In this document: piece after piece, positions 51,517-53,421 of the stretch
Layout: each line of letters begins with the position of its first letter
Position numbering within the stretch: the stretch's first letter is position 1
Made by a program: the position numbers and the translations under genes
Notes under the pieces: model-generated
Database searches by the model: none
Told to the model about the DNA's origin: nothing
The model's input: only the letters and a program-made list of their open reading frames with translations
Source: Rubrimonas sp036788415
GTDB lineage: Bacteria; Pseudomonadota; Alphaproteobacteria; Rhodobacterales; Rhodobacteraceae
DNA length: 53,421 nt
NCBI RefSeq assembly: GCF_036788415.1
Contig: NZ_DAIQNN010000017.1
Coordinates: 1 to 53,421, forward strand
Direction of reading: 5' to 3'

Positions 51517-53052
51517 ATGACCGATCCCGCCGCCGCCGACCCCGATCTCGCGGCGGGCTTCTCCGAAGACCAGAGCGCGGCGCTCGCGGCGCTGTCGGAG
51601 GTGCTGAGCGCCCATGGCGCAGCCCTCGGCGCCGCAGCCGCGCCGCGAGAGCCGGGCGAAAGCGGGCCCGCCGAGACAGTCGCGGTGCTCGGCAAGGCGG
51701 GTTCCGGCAAGACCGCACTGCTCGCCCATCTGGCCCGGGCGCTGGCGGCCTCGGGCCTCGACGCCGTCTCCGCCGATTACGAGCCGCGCCGCAAGCGGAC
51801 CGGCCGCTCCTTCGCGGTGTTGGCGCCGACCAACAAGGCCGCGAGCGTGCTGCGCGCCCGCGGCGTGCCGGCGACCACCGCGCATCGGGTGCTCTACGTT
51901 CCCGTCTACGACCCGGAATTCGAGAAGATCGCGCGCTGGCTGACCGAGCCCGACCAGCCCGAACCGGTCGTCGAGGGCGTCGACGCGGCGATGCTCGCGC
52001 GCATCCGCGCGAGCTTTGCGGCGCATGGCTCCGTTCCGGCGGCGCTGGCGGCGTCCGGGCTGCGGGGCGCGGATTTCATCAAGGGCTGGACGCGCCGCGA
52101 CGAGGCGCTCGACATCGGACTGGTGGACGAGGCCTCGATGCTCGACGACCGCATGGTCGAGGATCTGCGCGAGCTGTTCGACCTGCTCATCCTGTTCGGC
52201 GACCCGGCCCAACTCGCCCCGGTCGGCCAATCCGGCGCGATGGTCTTCGACGCGCTGCCGCCCGAGCGAAAGCTCACCCTCGCCCGCGTGCACCGGCAGG
52301 CCGAGGGCAATCCGATCCTCGACCTCGCCCACGCGCTGCAGGACCCCGCGCTCGACTTCGAAGGTTTCGAGCGGCTGCTCGAGCTGCTCGCCGCACGAGA
52401 CGACCGCGTCGCGCTCGCCCCGCGCGCCGACGCGGATCTGATGACCCGCGCGCCGATGCTGTGCTGGCGCAACGCCACCCGCATCCGCCTGATCGCCGCC
52501 TTCCGCGCCGCCCATGGCGCTCCGTCTGACCGGCTCGCACCTGGCGAGCCGTTGATCTGCGACGGGGTCGAACTGCCGCTCAAGCACCGCAAGAGCCGTG
52601 TCGACCTCGAAGCCCGCGGCCTCGTGAAGGGGGCGCCGGCGGTGTATCTCGGCGAGGGGCGGCGGGGGGGCTTCGCGCGGCTGCATGTGGTCGGCGCGCC
52701 GGAGCCGCTGGTCAACGCCGCCGCCATCATCAAGATCGAGACGCCCGACGAGGCCGACCCGCTGATCGCTTCGGCCGCGCGGATGGGGGCGGTGTTCCTG
52801 CACGGCGCCGCCTGCACGATCCACAAGGCGCAGGGCTCGCAATGGCCCGAAGTCCAGGTCTTCGCCCCGGACCTCTACGCCGCGGCGCGTTCGGGGCGGA
52901 TGGAGGCCGGGGTGGAGCTGTGGCGCAGGCTCGCCTATGTCGCGGTCACCCGCGCGCAGGAGCGGCTGTTCTGGGTCTCGCGCTGGCGGATGTCGAAGCC
53001 GCAGCGCCCGCTCGGCGTGGACGACCTGTTCGGCGCGCCGAAGGTCGGCTGA
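51517..53052 (+). CDS. RecD-like superfamily 1 DNA helicase
   Basis: A 511-residue ATP-dependent helicase of the RecD/UvrD group. Motif I is GKAGSGKTAL (about residue 58), then LAPTNKAASVLRARG, motif II LVDEASML, motif III FGDPAQLAPVG, motif IV-like LARVHRQAEGNPI, and motifs V/VI TIHKAQGSQWPEV and AYVAVTRAQERLFW. The protein is complete but has no N-terminal RecB-binding domain, so it is a short stand-alone type, probably in DNA repair. It is not obviously linked to the envelope cluster upstream and converges on guaB with 18 bases between stops. Confidence 0.9.
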   Translation: MTDPAAADPDLAAGFSEDQSAALAALSEVLSAHGAALGAAAAPREPGESGPAETVAVLGKAGSGKTALLAHLARALAASGLDAVSADYEPRRKRTGRSFAVLAPTNKAASVLRARGVPATTAHRVLYVPVYDPEFEKIARWLTEPDQPEPVVEGVDAAMLARIRASFAAHGSVPAALAASGLRGADFIKGWTRRDEALDIGLVDEASMLDDRMVEDLRELFDLLILFGDPAQLAPVGQSGAMVFDALPPERKLTLARVHRQAEGNPILDLAHALQDPALDFEGFERLLELLAARDDRVALAPRADADLMTRAPMLCWRNATRIRLIAAFRAAHGAPSDRLAPGEPLICDGVELPLKHRKSRVDLEARGLVKGAPAVYLGEGRRGGFARLHVVGAPEPLVNAAAIIKIETPDEADPLIASAARMGAVFLHGAACTIHKAQGSQWPEVQVFAPDLYAAARSGRMEAGVELWRRLAYVAVTRAQERLFWVSRWRMSKPQRPLGVDDLFGAPKVG

Positions 53053-53070
53053 CCGCGCCGCCGGGCCCGG

Positions 53071-53421
53071 TCACTTCTCACGCAAATAGTTCGGCGGCTC
53101 GCGCGTGATCTGGACGTCGTGGACATGGCTTTCGCTGAGCCCCGCCCCGGTGATGCGCACGAAACGCGCCGTCCGCCGCAGTTCGGCGAGGGTGCGCGAC
53201 CCGGTGTAGCCCATCGCCGCGCGCAGGCCGCCGCACAGCTGGTGCAGCACCGCCCCGGCCGCGCCCTTGTAGGGCACCTGGCCCTCGACGCCTTCGGGGA
53301 CGAATTTCCGCTCCGAGACTTCCGCCTGGAAGTAGCGGTCCGCCGAGCCGCGGGCCATCGCGCCGACGCTGCCCATGCCGCGATAGGCCTTGTAGCTGCG
53401 GCCCTGATGCAGGAACACCTC
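53071..53421 (-). CDS. guaB: IMP dehydrogenase, C-terminal end only
   Basis: The last 116 residues of IMP dehydrogenase, which oxidises IMP to XMP in GMP synthesis. The flap and C-terminal region are clear: SYKAYRGMGSVGAM, DRYFQ, KFVPEGVEGQVPYKG (with the catalytic-loop Arg-Tyr region just upstream of this in order), GGLRAAMGYTG, and FVRITGAGLSESHVHDVQITREPPNY at the end. The 5' part lies beyond the window edge. Confidence 0.95.
   Translation of the reverse strand, partial: EVFLHQGRSYKAYRGMGSVGAMARGSADRYFQAEVSERKFVPEGVEGQVPYKGAAGAVLHQLCGGLRAAMGYTGSRTLAELRRTARFVRITGAGLSESHVHDVQITREPPNYLREK

Overview
The window is very GC-rich DNA from an alphaproteobacterium, most likely of the Rhodobacterales. 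This rests on nearly uniform G/C third codon positions, the sulfate-assimilation gene order cysG-DUF2849-cysI-cysH-DUF934, a fdh3-type formate dehydrogenase, and the small conserved families DUF6505, DUF6494 and a DUF4444-type ligase-like protein. It is scaffolded: one run of 100 N lies inside a gene. No stretch longer than 300 bases lacks a gene; the largest gap is 262 bases, at 11763-12024. No phage, insertion sequence, integrase or CRISPR array was seen.

Region 1 (1-4464): end of a formate dehydrogenase locus (Fe-S beta subunit cut by the window edge, cytochrome b gamma subunit, a seven-bladed WD40 propeller fused to cytochrome c, a 41-residue membrane peptide), interrupted by a Uma2-type nuclease gene with its own upstream terminator. 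A tRNA with CAT anticodon and a clear promoter follows. Region 2 (4627-11762): a shortened fumarylacetoacetate-hydrolase-like protein, the sulfate-assimilation operon on the minus strand, a divergent Lrp/AsnC regulator with two dyads in the shared promoter region, rluE and a P-loop kinase. Region 3 (12025-18338): a three-gene redox operon (GltD-like flavoprotein with ferredoxin domains, pyruvate:ferredoxin oxidoreductase, dihydroorotate-dehydrogenase-like protein) ended by a strong terminator. Region 4 (18432-26965, all minus strand): LctP-type lactate permease, tctCBA tricarboxylate transporter, dapB, and a tightly overlapping set DUF6494-mrp-ligase-like-DUF6505.

Region 5 (27149-51404) is the most unusual part: about 24 kb of seventeen consecutive genes, nearly all encoding exported, lipid-anchored or membrane proteins. 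It holds a Lon/S16-like membrane protein, two degenerate caspase-like proteins with Sel1-like repeats, a trypsin-like protease, a DUF4344 HExxH metallopeptidase, two sulfatase-modifying-factor-like proteins, a TAXI-type solute-binding protein, several lipoproteins, and at its end a block vWA/SH3 protein - ABC ATPase - FtsX-like permease - FGE-like protein - coiled-coil protein - glycine-zipper lipoprotein. That block mirrors, in reverse order, the TagQ-TagR-TagS-TagT-PpkA threonine-phosphorylation module of Pseudomonas type VI secretion, but there is no kinase domain and no secretion apparatus gene here. I infer a stand-alone envelope-sensing or proteolytic-conflict system; its function is not known to me.

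Region 6 (51517-53421): a RecD-like helicase gene and, convergent to it, the 3' end of guaB (IMP dehydrogenase).
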